DNA from: Paeniglutamicibacter kerguelensis
Lineage (GTDB): Bacteria > Actinomycetota > Actinomycetes > Actinomycetales > Micrococcaceae
DNA length: 64,000 nucleotides
Assembly (NCBI RefSeq): GCF_017876535.1
Contig: NZ_JAGIOF010000001.1
Span: 1,984,001-2,048,000 of the forward strand
Direction of reading: 5' to 3'
Shown: positions 8,733-17,764 of the stretch, in pieces
Numbering within the stretch: position 1 is the stretch's first letter
Layout of the letters: the number at the start of each line of letters is the position of its first letter
The notes under the pieces: generated by a model
Database searches by the model: none
Told to the model about the DNA's origin: nothing
What the model saw: the letters and a program-made list of their open reading frames with translations, nothing else
Made by a program: the position numbers and the translations under genes

Positions 8733-8935
8733 AAACACCGCCCCGGTTTTTGGCTTGGCCTGGCGATTAGACCTCGTCAGCCTGTGTCTGCGTTTGTCAC
8801 GACCGCACGGTTGACACGCCTTGGGTGCCCTTGCCCACGTATCCCGGTCTTCGTCAGAGGTTGGGGCACGGTGCCCAAACTAGGATTCGAAGCTAACTAC
8901 GCCTTGCTGGTATCTTCCCAGCCTGCAGCTTTCGT

Positions 8936-8965
8936 AATCCGAATCCGAATCCGAATCCGAATCCG
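8936..8965 (+). repeat. Hexanucleotide tandem repeat (AATCCG)x5
   Basis: Five exact copies of AATCCG stand in tandem in the non-coding spacer between tnsA and the IS481 copy. No frame or known site explains it. Confidence 0.9.
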
Positions 8966-9055
8966 ATACGAAAAATTCGTGACGGTTTGCCCCATAAGTA
9001 TTCATCCCAGAGGTGGAGAACTCATACGGGGCTCGCACCGAGCCGGCTAGCTGTA

Positions 9056-10015
9056 TTAACCACGGAGGTTGGGAACGCGGTCGGCCGGCGCCAGACCCCT
9101 CAGCGAGGTGTGCCCTCGACGGTGGTTGTAATAGTCTAGCCACGCCGGAAAGGCGGCCACGCGTTCGGCCTCCGAGCGGTACGGTTTCGCGTAGGCCCAT
9201 TCCTCCAACATCGTGCGGTTGAACCGTTCGACCTTGCCGTTGGTCTGGGGCCGGTAGGGCCGGGTGCGCTTGTGCTTGATGCCCTCTCCCAGGGCGTCCC
9301 TGAAGGCGTGGGACCGGTAGCAGGACCCGTTGTCGGTCAGCACCCGCTGCACCGCGATCCCGGCGCCCTCGAAGTAGGCGTTGGCCCGTTCCCAGAACCC
9401 TCCCGCGGTTTCCTTCCTCTCGTCGGCGAGGATCTCGGTGTAGGCCAGCCGGGAGTGGTCATCGACCGCGTTGTGCAGGTAGGCGTAGCCGGGCCTGCGG
9501 TTGGCCGGGGTCCTGGTCTTGTTGCGTTTCCCGGCGGCCCGGTCCATGACCCGGTGCCCGCCGCCGTCGGGGATCCGCCCGAGCTTCTTGATGTCCACGT
9601 GGACCATGCCCCCGGGCGCCGGGTGTTCGTAGCGGCGGATCACCCGCCCGGTGGCGCGGTCCTGGCACGACAGCCGGGGCATCCCGTACCGGGTAAGGAC
9701 CTGGTGCACGGTGGAGGGATGCAGGCCCAGCAGGTAGCCGATCCGGGCGGGACCCCAGCGGCGGTTCACCCGCAGCCCGATGATCCGCCGTTCGGTGCGC
9801 ACGCAGGTGCGTCGCGGGCTATGGCGGGGCCGGCTGGGGCGGTCCCGCATCCCGGCCTCGCCGGATTCGCGGTAGCGGGCGGCCCAGCGTGCGGCGGTGG
9901 ACACGGAGACCTGGAAGCGCTCGGCGGCCCGGCGCAGCGGCCAGCGGTCCTCCACGATGCACCGTGCCAGCAGCAGGCGGCCCCTGGGCGCGAGGATGGC
10001 ATTATTATGGGACAT
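9056..10015 (-). CDS. IS481-family transposase
   Basis: The 319-residue protein has an N-terminal HTH (LRRAAERFQVSVSTAARWAARY, residues about 27-48) and an rve integrase core with the DDE triad in MVHVDIKKLG, VLTDNGSCY and GKVERFNRT. The C-terminal YNHRRGHTSLRGLAPADRV is characteristic of the IS481/IS3-like group. Full length, no frameshift. The stop lies 4 bases from the left IS end. It should catalyse cut or copy transposition of this 1.1-kb element. Confidence 0.93.
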   Translation of the reverse strand: MSHNNAILAPRGRLLLARCIVEDRWPLRRAAERFQVSVSTAARWAARYRESGEAGMRDRPSRPRHSPRRTCVRTERRIIGLRVNRRWGPARIGYLLGLHPSTVHQVLTRYGMPRLSCQDRATGRVIRRYEHPAPGGMVHVDIKKLGRIPDGGGHRVMDRAAGKRNKTRTPANRRPGYAYLHNAVDDHSRLAYTEILADERKETAGGFWERANAYFEGAGIAVQRVLTDNGSCYRSHAFRDALGEGIKHKRTRPYRPQTNGKVERFNRTMLEEWAYAKPYRSEAERVAAFPAWLDYYNHRRGHTSLRGLAPADRVPNLRG

Positions 10016-10016
10016 G

Positions 10017-10081
10017 AAGAAGACCTCCGGGATGTCGTGAATGTTGTCGCAAACACCACTTCACTTGGAGGTCTTCTTTTT
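10017..10081 (+). terminator. Hairpin with T-run inside IS481 right end
   Basis: GAAGACCTCC (10017-10026 region) pairs with GGAGGTCTTC (10067-10076), followed by a run of T on the plus strand. The loop is about 40 bases. It could block outside transcription from entering the element, or form part of the transposase leader. Confidence 0.5.
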
Positions 10082-10127
10082 GTCATTCAGCCACGCCGCA
10101 TGTCCCTAACGTCCGTGGTTAATACAG

Positions 10128-10358
10128 CTAGCCCTTGATGTGTCGCGGATCGTTTCCGGGTTTTACGGTATCTTTGGCGCGGATCTTTCCGCTGGTTCCG
10201 CTGATGCGAACCTCGCCACCGCCATTATTGGCCGAGTATCCCTTAGCCGCTCTGGCGGCGTCCGCTTGCGTTGAATGAACCGAAGATGCCTTGGAGGCTC
10301 CGTCGCGCTTGGCCTGCCAATCTCCATCATTTTTCTTGGTAACACTGTAATCTGCCAT
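10128..10358 (-). CDS. DUF2188 domain small protein
   Basis: The ATG at 10358 follows AGGAG at 9-base spacing; the longer open frame to 10415 lacks such a site. The product is 76 residues, basic, and matches the DUF2188 pattern: YSVTKKNDGDWQAKRDGASK, then TQADAARAAKGYSANNGGGEVRI. These proteins have no known biochemical function and are frequent in mobile or accessory DNA. The stop TAG (10128-10130) lies within the IS481 target duplication, so the insertion kept the coding sequence intact. It sits next to the transposon end and is probably cargo. Confidence 0.8.
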   Translation of the reverse strand: MADYSVTKKNDGDWQAKRDGASKASSVHSTQADAARAAKGYSANNGGGEVRISGTSGKIRAKDTVKPGNDPRHIKG

Positions 10359-10498
10359 GTTGCTGAACTCCTGACTCTCGAAACTAGAACGAAAGGCAAA
10401 CTCGGGTGCAGACATCCGTATGGATTACCCTGAGAATTTGCTCCTCGCTGGAGGTACCCCTAGGTGGTACCGGCGTGTAATTCGGAATCGGTCCTACT

Positions 10499-10533
10499 AT
10501 TGGCCTATCTGAGCATTGCTCAGATAGGCCAAT
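10499..10533. terminator. Perfect 16-bp hairpin, possible bidirectional terminator
   Basis: ATTGGCCTATCTGAGC and its exact complement are separated by ATT. A short T-rich stretch (CATTTT) follows on the plus strand. It lies between the DUF2188 gene and the transposon end. It could insulate the element from nrd transcription or be a protein-binding palindrome; it has low GC compared with usual terminators of this genome. Confidence 0.5.
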
Positions 10534-10672
10534 CATTTTGCTCAGTAAATGTAGTACTGCTCAGTTCCATCGAGGTCTCAAACCCGGCAGGGAGAAGACC
10601 ACTTGCCCACTGGTCTATACGATCGAGCATCAGGAATTACCTGTCACTCACCCGTTTGTCATCGTAAGGACC

Positions 10673-10735
10673 AAAGGACCAAACTTCGATGACAAAGGAC
10701 CATCTAGGATGACAAAAGGACCAAGTAGGTTGACA
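10673..10735 (-). repeat. Right end of Tn7-like element: three TnsB-type end repeats
   Basis: Read on the minus strand from 10735 inward, three copies follow head to tail: TGTCAACCTACTTGGTCCTT (from 10735), TGTCATCCTAGATGGTCCTT (from 10714) and TGTCATCGAAGTTTGGTCC (from 10694). The period is 20-22 bases. A further TGGTCCTTA half-copy follows at about 10666-10674. Tn7-like and Tn5053-like elements end in TGT(CA) and carry such arrays as transposase binding sites. Their clean stop 12 bp from nrdF defines the element boundary. Confidence 0.85.
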
Positions 10736-10747
10736 ATTTACAAGGAC

Positions 10748-11812
<1,065 letters not shown>

Positions 11813-11871
11813 TTAGGTTATCGCTACCTGGCAACCGATGGTGAATCGGCCGTGCTTAGAGCACTACGTGG

Positions 11872-14013
11872 CTACAGTGCGCAGGAAACGCAACCTTCGA
11901 CCTCGGTACCCTCAAGTGCCATCTGGCGCAGGCGGATGTAGTACAGGGTCTTGATTCCCTTGCGCCATGCGTAGATCTGCGCCTTGTTGATGTCACGCGT
12001 GGTGGCGGTGTCCTTGAAGAACAGCGTCAGGGACAGACCCTGGTCCACGTGCTGCGTGGCAGCGGCGTAGGTGTCGATGATCTTCTCGTAGCCGATTTCG
12101 TACGCATCCTGGTAGTAGTCCAGGTTGTCGTTGTCCAGGTACGGAGCCGGGTAGTAAACGCGGCCGATCTTGCCTTCCTTACGGATCTCGATCTTCGCGG
12201 CCACCGGGTGGATGGACGAGGTCGAGTTGTTGATGTAAGAAATGGAACCGGTCGGCGGCACCGCCTGGAGGTTCTGGTTGTAGATGCCGTGCTCCATGAT
12301 GGAGGCCTTCAGCGCACGCCAGTCATCCTGGGTCGGGATGTCGATACCGGCAAAGAGTTCGCGCACACGCTCGGTGGCGGGAACCCATTCCTGCTCGGTG
12401 TACTTGTCGAAGAACTCGCCCGAAGCGTACTTCGAATCCTCGAAGCCCTCGAAGGTCTCGTTCTTCTCGATGGCGATCTTGTTCGAGGCACGCAATGCGT
12501 GGAACACGACGGTGTAGAAGTAGATGTTGGTGAAGTCCAACCCTTCTTCCGAACCGTAGTGGACGCGTTCGCGCGCCAGGTAACCGTGCAGGTTCATCTG
12601 GCCCAGGCCGATGGCGTGGGTCTTGGCGTTGCCCTGGGCAATCGACGGAACCGAGTTGATGTAGGACATGTCCGAGACTGCCGACAGTGCACGGATCGCG
12701 GTCTCGATGGAGGTACCGAGGTCCTTGCCGTCCATGGCCTTGGCGATGTTCATCGAACCGAGGTTGCAGGAGATGTCCTTGCCAACGGTCTTGTAACCGA
12801 GGTCCTCGTTGTATTCCGACGGGGTCGAGACCTGCAGGATCTCGGAGCACAGGTTGCTCATCGAGATCTTGCCCTTGATCGGGTTCTCGCGGTTTACGGT
12901 GTCCTCGAACATGATGTACGGGTAACCGGACTCGAACTGGATCTCGGCCAGGGTCTGGAAGAACTCGCGGGCGTTGATCTTGGTCTTCTTGATGCGGGCA
13001 TCATCGACCATCTCGTAGTACTTCTCGGTGACGAAGATGTCACTGAACGGCACTCCGTAGACCTTCTGGATGTCATACGGCGAGAAGAGGTACATGTCCT
13101 CGTTCTTGCGCGCCAGGTCGAAGGTGATGTCCGGAACAACAACACCCAGGGACAGGGTCTTGATGCGGATCTTTTCGTCGGCGTTTTCGCGCTTGGTGTC
13201 CAGGAAACGCAGGATGTCCGGGTGGTGTGCGTTCAGGTAAACGGCACCTGCACCCTGGCGGGCGCCAAGCTGGTTGGCGTAGGAGAAGCTGTCTTCGAGG
13301 AGCTTCATCACGGGGATGACGCCTGAGGACTGGTTCTCGATCTGCTTGATTGGGGCACCGTGTTCGCGGACGTTGGTCAGCGAAAGGGCAACGCCACCGC
13401 CGCGCTTGGAAAGCTGCAGCGAGGAGTTGATGCCACGGGAGATCGATTCCATGTTGTCTTCGATGCGAAGCAGGAAGCAGGAGACGAGCTCGCCGCGCTG
13501 GGCCTTGCCGGCGTTCAGGAACGTCGGGGTGGCAGGCTGGAAGCGGCCTTCGATGATCTCGTTGACAAGCGAGACAGCCATTTCCTCGTCGCCGCGGGCC
13601 AGGTGCAGGGCAACCATGCAGACGCGGTCTTCGTAGCGTTCCAGGTAGCGCTTGCCGTCAAAGGTCTTCAGCGTGTACGAGGTGTAGAACTTGAAGGCGC
13701 CCAAGAAGGTCTCGAAGCGGAACTTCTTGGCGTAGGCACCGCGGTAGAGGTCGCGGATGAAGTTCATCGTGTACTGATCGAGCGTTTCGCGCTCGTAGTA
13801 CTCGTGCTTGACCAGGTACTCGAGCTTTTCGTCGAGGTCGTGGAAGAACACGGTGTTGTTGTTCACGTGTTCCAAGAAGTACTGACGTGCTGCGGCACGG
13901 TCAGCCTCGAACTGGATGCGTCCATCTGAACCGTAAAGGTTCAGCATTGCATTCAGCTCGTGGTAACCCAAGCCCTGAAAAGCTGCAGGCAATTCCTTAG
14001 AATTCTGCTTCAT
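11872..14013 (-). CDS. nrdE: Class Ib ribonucleotide reductase alpha subunit (R1E)
   Basis: The catalytic subunit, 713 residues from the ATG at 14013. That start overlaps the nrdI stop as ATGA, so I prefer it to the in-frame TTG at 14040. Active-site cysteines are visible in [11 protein letters not shown] and in [17 protein letters not shown] (the NLCxE motif). The C-terminal EGCVSCAL holds the CxxC re-reduced by NrdH. It lacks the N-terminal ATP cone of class Ia, as expected for NrdE. Operon partner of nrdH, nrdI and nrdF. Confidence 0.97.
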   Translation of the reverse strand: MKQNSKELPAAFQGLGYHELNAMLNLYGSDGRIQFEADRAAARQYFLEHVNNNTVFFHDLDEKLEYLVKHEYYERETLDQYTMNFIRDLYRGAYAKKFRFETFLGAFKFYTSYTLKTFDGKRYLERYEDRVCMVALHLARGDEEMAVSLVNEIIEGRFQPATPTFLNAGKAQRGELVSCFLLRIEDNMESISRGINSSLQLSKRGGGVALSLTNVREHGAPIKQIENQSSGVIPVMKLLEDSFSYANQLGARQGAGAVYLNAHHPDILRFLDTKRENADEKIRIKTLSLGVVVPDITFDLARKNEDMYLFSPYDIQKVYGVPFSDIFVTEKYYEMVDDARIKKTKINAREFFQTLAEIQFESGYPYIMFEDTVNRENPIKGKISMSNLCSEILQVSTPSEYNEDLGYKTVGKDISCNLGSMNIAKAMDGKDLGTSIETAIRALSAVSDMSYINSVPSIAQGNAKTHAIGLGQMNLHGYLARERVHYGSEEGLDFTNIYFYTVVFHALRASNKIAIEKNETFEGFEDSKYASGEFFDKYTEQEWVPATERVRELFAGIDIPTQDDWRALKASIMEHGIYNQNLQAVPPTGSISYINNSTSSIHPVAAKIEIRKEGKIGRVYYPAPYLDNDNLDYYQDAYEIGYEKIIDTYAAATQHVDQGLSLTLFFKDTATTRDINKAQIYAWRKGIKTLYYIRLRQMALEGTEVEGCVSCAL

Positions 14014-14489
14014 TTCAGGCTCTGCGACGTTCGTGTCCAAAAGACTTCCAATCCTTCGCGAACTCGGGTCACATCTTCTTGGGTGCCCATGAGTTCAAAT
14101 TTGTATAGAAGCGGAACGTTGCACTTGGCTGCAATTTTGATTGCGGCCAGGCAGTACGTGGTTCCAAAGTTTGTGTTGCCGGCTCCCACCACGCCACGCA
14201 GCAGGTTTCGGTTGCGCGCATCGTTGAGGAATTTCACAACCTGCGGCGGAATCGAACGCTCCCCCTTTTCCCCACCATAGGTGGGAAGCAGGAGCACGAA
14301 GGGTTCCGTGGCCACGAGTTGTGGGTCCCGGCCATGCAGCGGGATTCGCGCAGATTCGATCCCCAATTTCCCCGCAAACCGGTGTGTGTAACCGGACGCG
14401 GAAGAAAAATAGATCAGGTGGCTGCTGGTGAGTACCTCCGCCGCGGGGGCGTGACCTTGCATCGGTGTTGCCAGCGATGAAGTAGGCAT
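14010..14489 (-). CDS. nrdI: NrdI flavodoxin-like protein
   Basis: About 159 residues from the ATG at 14489, preceded by GAGG at 8 bases. The open frame runs further upstream, but that part overlaps nrdH and is a shadow. [19 protein letters not shown] is the FMN phosphate-loop region, PTYGG follows, and [10 protein letters not shown] is the flavin-contact loop of NrdI. The protein supplies oxidant for assembling the manganese-tyrosyl radical in NrdF. About 20 residues precede the core, slightly longer than usual. Confidence 0.95.
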   Translation of the reverse strand: MPTSSLATPMQGHAPAAEVLTSSHLIYFSSASGYTHRFAGKLGIESARIPLHGRDPQLVATEPFVLLLPTYGGEKGERSIPPQVVKFLNDARNRNLLRGVVGAGNTNFGTTYCLAAIKIAAKCNVPLLYKFELMGTQEDVTRVREGLEVFWTRTSQSLK

Positions 14490-14538
14490 CGTGATCGCCT
14501 CGAAATTGCTTGAATCGGTATGACTGCGGGGGGCTTGT

Positions 14539-14784
14539 TTAGGCCACGGAAGCGCTGAGGCCCTGGGCAAGCTCTTCGATCTTGTCCGGACGGAAGCCAG
14601 ACCAGTGATCGGCGTCGGTGATGACAACCGGTGCCTGCATGTAGCCAAGGGCGCGCACGCGCTCCAGCGCAGCAGGATCCTGCGAGATGTCAACGCTCTG
14701 GTAAACGATGCCCTTTTTGTCTAGAGCGCGGTAAGTTGCGTTGCACTGTACGCATGCTGGCTTCGTGTATACCGTGACGGTCAT
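14539..14784 (-). CDS. nrdH: Glutaredoxin-like NrdH redoxin
   Basis: 81 residues with the redox motif CVQC at 11-14 after MTVTVYTKPA and the family-typical ending WSGFRPDKIEEL. It reduces the C-terminal cysteines of NrdE, itself reduced by thioredoxin reductase. First gene of the nrd operon, with GAGGGG about 10 bases before the ATG. The next 750 bp upstream are non-coding and hold the regulatory sites. Confidence 0.96.
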   Translation of the reverse strand: MTVTVYTKPACVQCNATYRALDKKGIVYQSVDISQDPAALERVRALGYMQAPVVITDADHWSGFRPDKIEELAQGLSASVA

Positions 14785-14969
14785 GTCCGTAAATCCCCTC
14801 GTGCAAAAAATCTATGTATGTGGTGTGGCCGGCTCCCCGCGACTCCCTCCCATGGGGGCGGTCGCCGGGACGTTGTGACTCGGTGGCCTCAAAGCCTTCG
14901 CGAGGCGGAGATTCATACATTTCCCCGCACATTTGGGGGATTTTGCACTAGGCCTCGCCAGCTAATTCA

Positions 14970-14985
14970 ATACTACATCTAGTGG
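14970..14985. promoter_or_regulatory. Candidate NrdR box 1
   Basis: ATACTACATCTAGTGG matches the NrdR consensus ACACTATATATAGTGT at 12 of 16 positions. It lies about 185 bp before nrdH. NrdR represses nrd operons when dATP is plentiful. Confidence 0.65.
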
Positions 14986-15000
14986 GGGCGGAGGGGTTAT

Positions 15001-15016
15001 ACCCCAAGATGATGTA
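15001..15016. promoter_or_regulatory. Candidate NrdR box 2
   Basis: ACCCCAAGATGATGTA matches only about half of the consensus, but it starts exactly 31 bp from box 1, the three-turn spacing usual for paired NrdR sites. Confidence 0.45.
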
Positions 15017-15057
15017 TTACACGTCTGTCATTCCGGTCACCCGCAGTCCACACGCAC

Positions 15058-15066
15058 TGTGGATAA
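15058..15066 (+). promoter_or_regulatory. Perfect DnaA box upstream of nrdHIEF
   Basis: TGTGGATAA is the complement of the consensus TTATCCACA. Looser relatives (TGTGGAGG at about 15121, CCCACAGTTAA at about 15134) follow within 80 bp. DnaA is known to act on nrd transcription in other bacteria; here that is inference from position. Confidence 0.5.
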
Positions 15067-15542
15067 GTTGCCCCACTTTAACCGCGGGAATCCAACAAAA
15101 GACCCGCTGCGTCCACACCCTGTGGAGGAACTACCCACAGTTAATTATTTTGGCGTGTCGCACCCCTCGGCGTGTCGAAACACCGGGCTCCAAACACAAA
15201 ATGTGGCGTGCGTCAGTGAGCGCAGGCACAACCCGTGGGAACGAATGAGTCCCGGCCCACAGGTTCACCCCGTGGGCCGGGACAAAAAGATCGCGTGGTC
15301 CCCGAACCCCACCCTCATCCGGACAACAAGCCTGCGCGTGGTGATAATTTGTGCGAGGTGACTCTCCATGGGGAGTAGATGCATGTGTGCACCGTGAAGG
15401 ACATAACCTGTGCCCGGCGCGAACCGGTGGACTGGTCCTTCAGCCCCTGCTAGTGCCATCCAATTAGGCCTGGACGGCTGTAGGCCTTGCGCACGCTCTT
15501 GAAATCCGAATTACCGACTTGCGATCTGGCTGCACCAACGAC

Positions 15543-15998
15543 TCAGGAAAGCTCGTTGATCCAGTTGGCTTCCTGGATTCGAGTATCCAGTTCCCGCAGC
15601 TGGGCCGCCAGTGAATCCGCTTCGGCCCTGATCGCCGGAACGTCCACGATCGAGACATAGCGCAATTCGCTGCGGGTGCTCCGGTCAAAGCGCGCCGAGG
15701 CGCGCGTTGCCACGGCTTGGCGCAAGCGCACCTGCTGGCGCAGCACGTCGCGACGGGCCAGTGCGGCCGTCATGCTTGGGTGGCCAGGCACTGTCACCGA
15801 GAGGTTGGTGGCGTTGATCCTAACGATCAATTCCTGCAGTTCCGCCGCCAGCCGGTCGTGCTCGGCCAGCAATGCCAGCGGATCTTCGGCGGGCTTCTCG
15901 CCCTCCTGCACCAAGACGTTTTGCTCGATGCGCGACGACAGCTGGCTCATCCGTGTTGCTAGGTCGGCCCGCTGGGCCAATGCCTCGGCTAGTTTCAT
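15543..15998 (-). CDS. DIP1984 family protein
   Basis: 151 residues, strongly helical and rich in Ala, Arg, Leu and Glu. MKLAEALAQRADLATRMSQL and the C-terminal RIQEANWINEL are hallmarks of this actinobacterial family, whose function is unknown; coiled-coil heptads run through most of the length. The ATG at 15998 stands 6 bases after a -10 hexamer TAGACT, so the mRNA is probably leaderless. It is monocistronic, with the long nrd upstream region behind it. Confidence 0.88.
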   Translation of the reverse strand: MKLAEALAQRADLATRMSQLSSRIEQNVLVQEGEKPAEDPLALLAEHDRLAAELQELIVRINATNLSVTVPGHPSMTAALARRDVLRQQVRLRQAVATRASARFDRSTRSELRYVSIVDVPAIRAEADSLAAQLRELDTRIQEANWINELS

Positions 15999-16004
15999 GG
16001 GTTC

Positions 16005-16010
16005 AGTCTA
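16005..16010 (-). promoter_or_regulatory. -10 element, leaderless start of DIP1984 gene
   Basis: TAGACT on the minus strand ends 6 bases before the ATG at 15998, placing the transcription start at or next to the start codon. Confidence 0.6.
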
Positions 16011-16085
16011 ATCACACGGGCATTCCGCAGGGTCTATATCTTCGGACATAACATCGGTAGCCATATCGCCGGCCAAGCCCGGCCA

Positions 16086-16847
16086 CTAGCTGCTGGCGGG
16101 AAGGGCCCGGGCACCAAAGATTCCCTGGCCGACGCGGACCACGGTGGCGCCTTCCTCGATGGCCAGCTCGAAGTCACCGCTCATGCCCATGGAAAGTTCT
16201 TCAATTTCCATGCCTTCCGGCGCGGTTTCCCGGAGCATGTCCCGGATTTCACGCAGGCGCACGAAGCATGCACGGACCGCTTCCTTGTCCTCGCTGAAAA
16301 GCGCAAGGGTCATCAAACCCTTGACATGCAGGCGATCGAATTGCGGAAGCTGGTTCACGAATTCCTGCACGTCGGCAGGGTCCAAACCGAACTTGCTTTC
16401 CTCATTCGACGTATTGACCTGGACGAAGACGTCCAGCTGGCGATCCTCGTCCTCGAGACGGCGCTGCAGGGCCTCGGCCTGGCGCAGGTTGTCCAGGGCT
16501 TGGAACTCGTCGGCGAACTTCGCCACGTACTTGGCCTTGTTGGTCTGCAAATGCCCGATGACGGAAAACTTCAGCCCCGGGATGTCGGCAAGGCTTTCCG
16601 CCTTGCGCGCGACTTCCTGGACCTTGTTTTCACCCAGGAACGTGGCGCCCGCGGCGATCGCCAGACGGAGGCGGTCCTCCGGCACCGTCTTGCTGACGGG
16701 CAGCAACCGAATTGAAGCCGGATCGCGTCCGGCCTTTCGAGCCGCAACCTCGATGCGTTTCCGGATCGAGGCAAGATTGTGCTCGAAATCCTCAACCGAG
16801 TTTGCGGGCGCAGCTGCAGGTTCGGGGGTGTGCACGGACTGAGTCAT
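16086..16847 (-). CDS. YggS-family pyridoxal phosphate-binding protein
   Basis: About 253 residues from the ATG at 16847 (the frame is open to 16892 but the extra residues look fortuitous). LLPVSKTVPEDRLRLAI contains the PLP Lys of this family, and FLGENKVQEVARK, FSVIGHLQTNKAKYVAKF and EELSMGMSGDFELAIEEGATVVRVG are all diagnostic. These proteins hold PLP and tune vitamin B6 and amino-acid pools without a known enzymatic reaction. The N-terminal 30 residues are variable and Ala/Pro rich. No clear ribosome binding site precedes either start. Confidence 0.92.
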   Translation of the reverse strand: MTQSVHTPEPAAAPANSVEDFEHNLASIRKRIEVAARKAGRDPASIRLLPVSKTVPEDRLRLAIAAGATFLGENKVQEVARKAESLADIPGLKFSVIGHLQTNKAKYVAKFADEFQALDNLRQAEALQRRLEDEDRQLDVFVQVNTSNEESKFGLDPADVQEFVNQLPQFDRLHVKGLMTLALFSEDKEAVRACFVRLREIRDMLRETAPEGMEIEELSMGMSGDFELAIEEGATVVRVGQGIFGARALPASS

Positions 16848-16922
16848 GGGTGGGGAATCTTTCGGGGTGAGGAACTTCGAATACCAAGCCATTCGGCCGG
16901 CCGGCGGCCCGCCGATCGGCCG

Positions 16923-17273
16923 TTAGACCTTTTTGACGACCGAGGACTTCAGCTGCATGGGACCAAACCCGTCGACCTTGCAGTCGATGTCGTGGCCGTC
17001 GACGCCATTGACCAGGCGGATGTTGCGCACCTTGGTTCCGACCTTGATCGACTGCGCCTGCCCCTTGACCTTGAGGTCTTTCACGATGGTGACGGAGTCC
17101 CCGTCGGCCAACACGTTGCCAACGGAATCCTTGATGGCCTTCTCTTGGGGCTCTTCGATTTCGGTTGCCTCCGCCGACCATTCGTGGGCGCATTCGGGGC
17201 AAACCAGGAGGGCGCCCATTTCGTAGGCATAGGGACTTGAACACTGGGGGCACGCAGGCAGGACATCACTCAT
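16923..17273 (-). CDS. PhnA (YjdM) family zinc-ribbon protein
   Basis: 116 residues from the ATG at 17273. The N-terminal zinc ribbon [21 protein letters not shown] is followed by the PhnA SH3-like domain ([20 protein letters not shown], ending [17 protein letters not shown]). Despite the historical name, the family is not required for phosphonate use, and its role is unclear. A TAGACT -10 hexamer ends 7 bases before the ATG, suggesting a leaderless transcript. It is likely its own unit. Confidence 0.9.
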   Translation of the reverse strand: MSDVLPACPQCSSPYAYEMGALLVCPECAHEWSAEATEIEEPQEKAIKDSVGNVLADGDSVTIVKDLKVKGQAQSIKVGTKVRNIRLVNGVDGHDIDCKVDGFGPMQLKSSVVKKV

Positions 17274-17280
17274 GCCTTCA

Positions 17281-17286
17281 AGTCTA
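17281..17286 (-). promoter_or_regulatory. -10 element, leaderless start of phnA-like gene
   Basis: TAGACT on the minus strand lies 7 bases before the ATG at 17273. Confidence 0.55.
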
Positions 17287-17354
17287 GGCGCCAACCGCGA
17301 CTTCAGGTCCTAGGCAATGCCATGTGGCGAGCCCGCCGACAGACCGGACGACGG

Positions 17355-17681
17355 CTACTTCCGCTTGAAGAACACCACGAAATAGCCAACGGCGGCAAAC
17401 AAGAGACAGGCGAACCCCAAAGCCAGGGCACAGACCGCCGGAACCGTAAACGCGTTTGCGCAAGAGCCGAATGCCATCATGCTTCCGCCTCCGGCGACCA
17501 TGAACAGCAACACCGGCAGTCCATAGATAACCAAACCCACTACCGCAAAAATCGGGCATGCAACCAAGGCAGCGAAACTCAATTTGCTAAGACGGTTTGC
17601 CGGCATATGGGCAGCTGCGTCTGCTGAGGGCATATGAAGCACCGAGGCTCCAGCCCGCAACGTCGGCTCAGATTGGCTCAT
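17355..17681 (-). CDS. Small membrane protein, unknown function
   Basis: 108 residues from MSQSEPTL; an upstream ATG at 17711 would add ten residues. There are two predicted membrane helices, LSFAALVACPIFAVVGLVIY with a continuation to about residue 75, and VCALALGFACLLFAAVGYFV near the end, with a positively charged C-terminus (FFKRK). A Gly-rich loop (AGGGSMMAFGSC) lies between. No family recognised; it resembles DUF4190-type small membrane proteins but lacks a clear signature. Confidence 0.6.
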   Translation of the reverse strand: MSQSEPTLRAGASVLHMPSADAAAHMPANRLSKLSFAALVACPIFAVVGLVIYGLPVLLFMVAGGGSMMAFGSCANAFTVPAVCALALGFACLLFAAVGYFVVFFKRK

Positions 17682-17764
17682 ACCTATGAATCCTACGGCC
17701 GCAAACATCATTAACCCAGCAGATGGATTTTATGCGGGCCTGCGTGTCGCAATCAACAAGCTGC

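Larger units (their letters stand above)
8534..9045. other. Spacer between tnsA and IS481 copy
   Basis: No supported gene. It should hold the tns operon promoter, but I see no clear -35/-10 pair. It contains two inverted repeats (8631-8647, CTCAAC/GTTGAG around 5 bases; 8712-8732) and a hexanucleotide tandem repeat at 8936-8965. In classical Tn7 the transposon end would lie here, next to tnsA; in this element the end is about 2.2 kb further on. Confidence 0.6.
9052..10126 (-). mobile_element. IS481-family insertion sequence, 1075 bp, complete
   Basis: The ends are inverted copies beginning TGTATTAACCACGGA at the left and its complement at the right, imperfect after about 15 bp. They are flanked by a direct repeat GCTAGC (9046-9051 and 10127-10132), the target duplication. 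The single transposase gene fills the element. A hairpin with T-run faces inward at the right end. The intact ends, gene and duplication indicate a recent insertion. Confidence 0.92.
2531..10735. mobile_element. Tn7-like transposon: core genes, cargo and right end
   Basis: The element contains tnsA, tnsB, tnsC and tniQ, a spacer with cargo (DUF2188 gene, nested IS481 copy) and a right end at 10735. The end is recognised by three head-to-tail repeats with terminal 5'-TGTCA read on the minus strand. The left end was not found: I saw no TGTCA-led repeat between 1 and 2530, so the element probably extends beyond base 1 and the remnants there are older cargo. The 12 bases 10736-10747 separate the end from the nrdF stop; a target duplication could begin ATTTA (10736-10740) but needs the left end to confirm. 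Confidence 0.7.
14785..15542. other. Long nrd upstream region
   Basis: 758 bp with no supported gene between divergent-looking blocks (both flanking genes are on the minus strand). It contains two candidate NrdR boxes 31 bp apart (14970, 15001), one perfect DnaA box (15058) and several related CCACA/TGTGG motifs to about 15140. From 15150 to 15540 I see nothing specific. Confidence 0.6.

Noticed and set aside
8534..8760. Transposon right end directly behind tnsA, as in Tn7
   Set aside because: No TGTCA-led repeats here; the convincing repeat array is at 10673-10735.
12049..13326. A 425-codon plus-strand frame opposite nrdE
   Set aside because: Shadow of nrdE; Val/Leu/Asp/Gly pattern typical of reversed coding sequence, no motif.
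15058..15140. Cluster of DnaA-box-like motifs as a replication origin
   Set aside because: Only one perfect box is present and no dnaA, dnaN, gyr or rpmH genes are near; a regulatory role for nrd is simpler.
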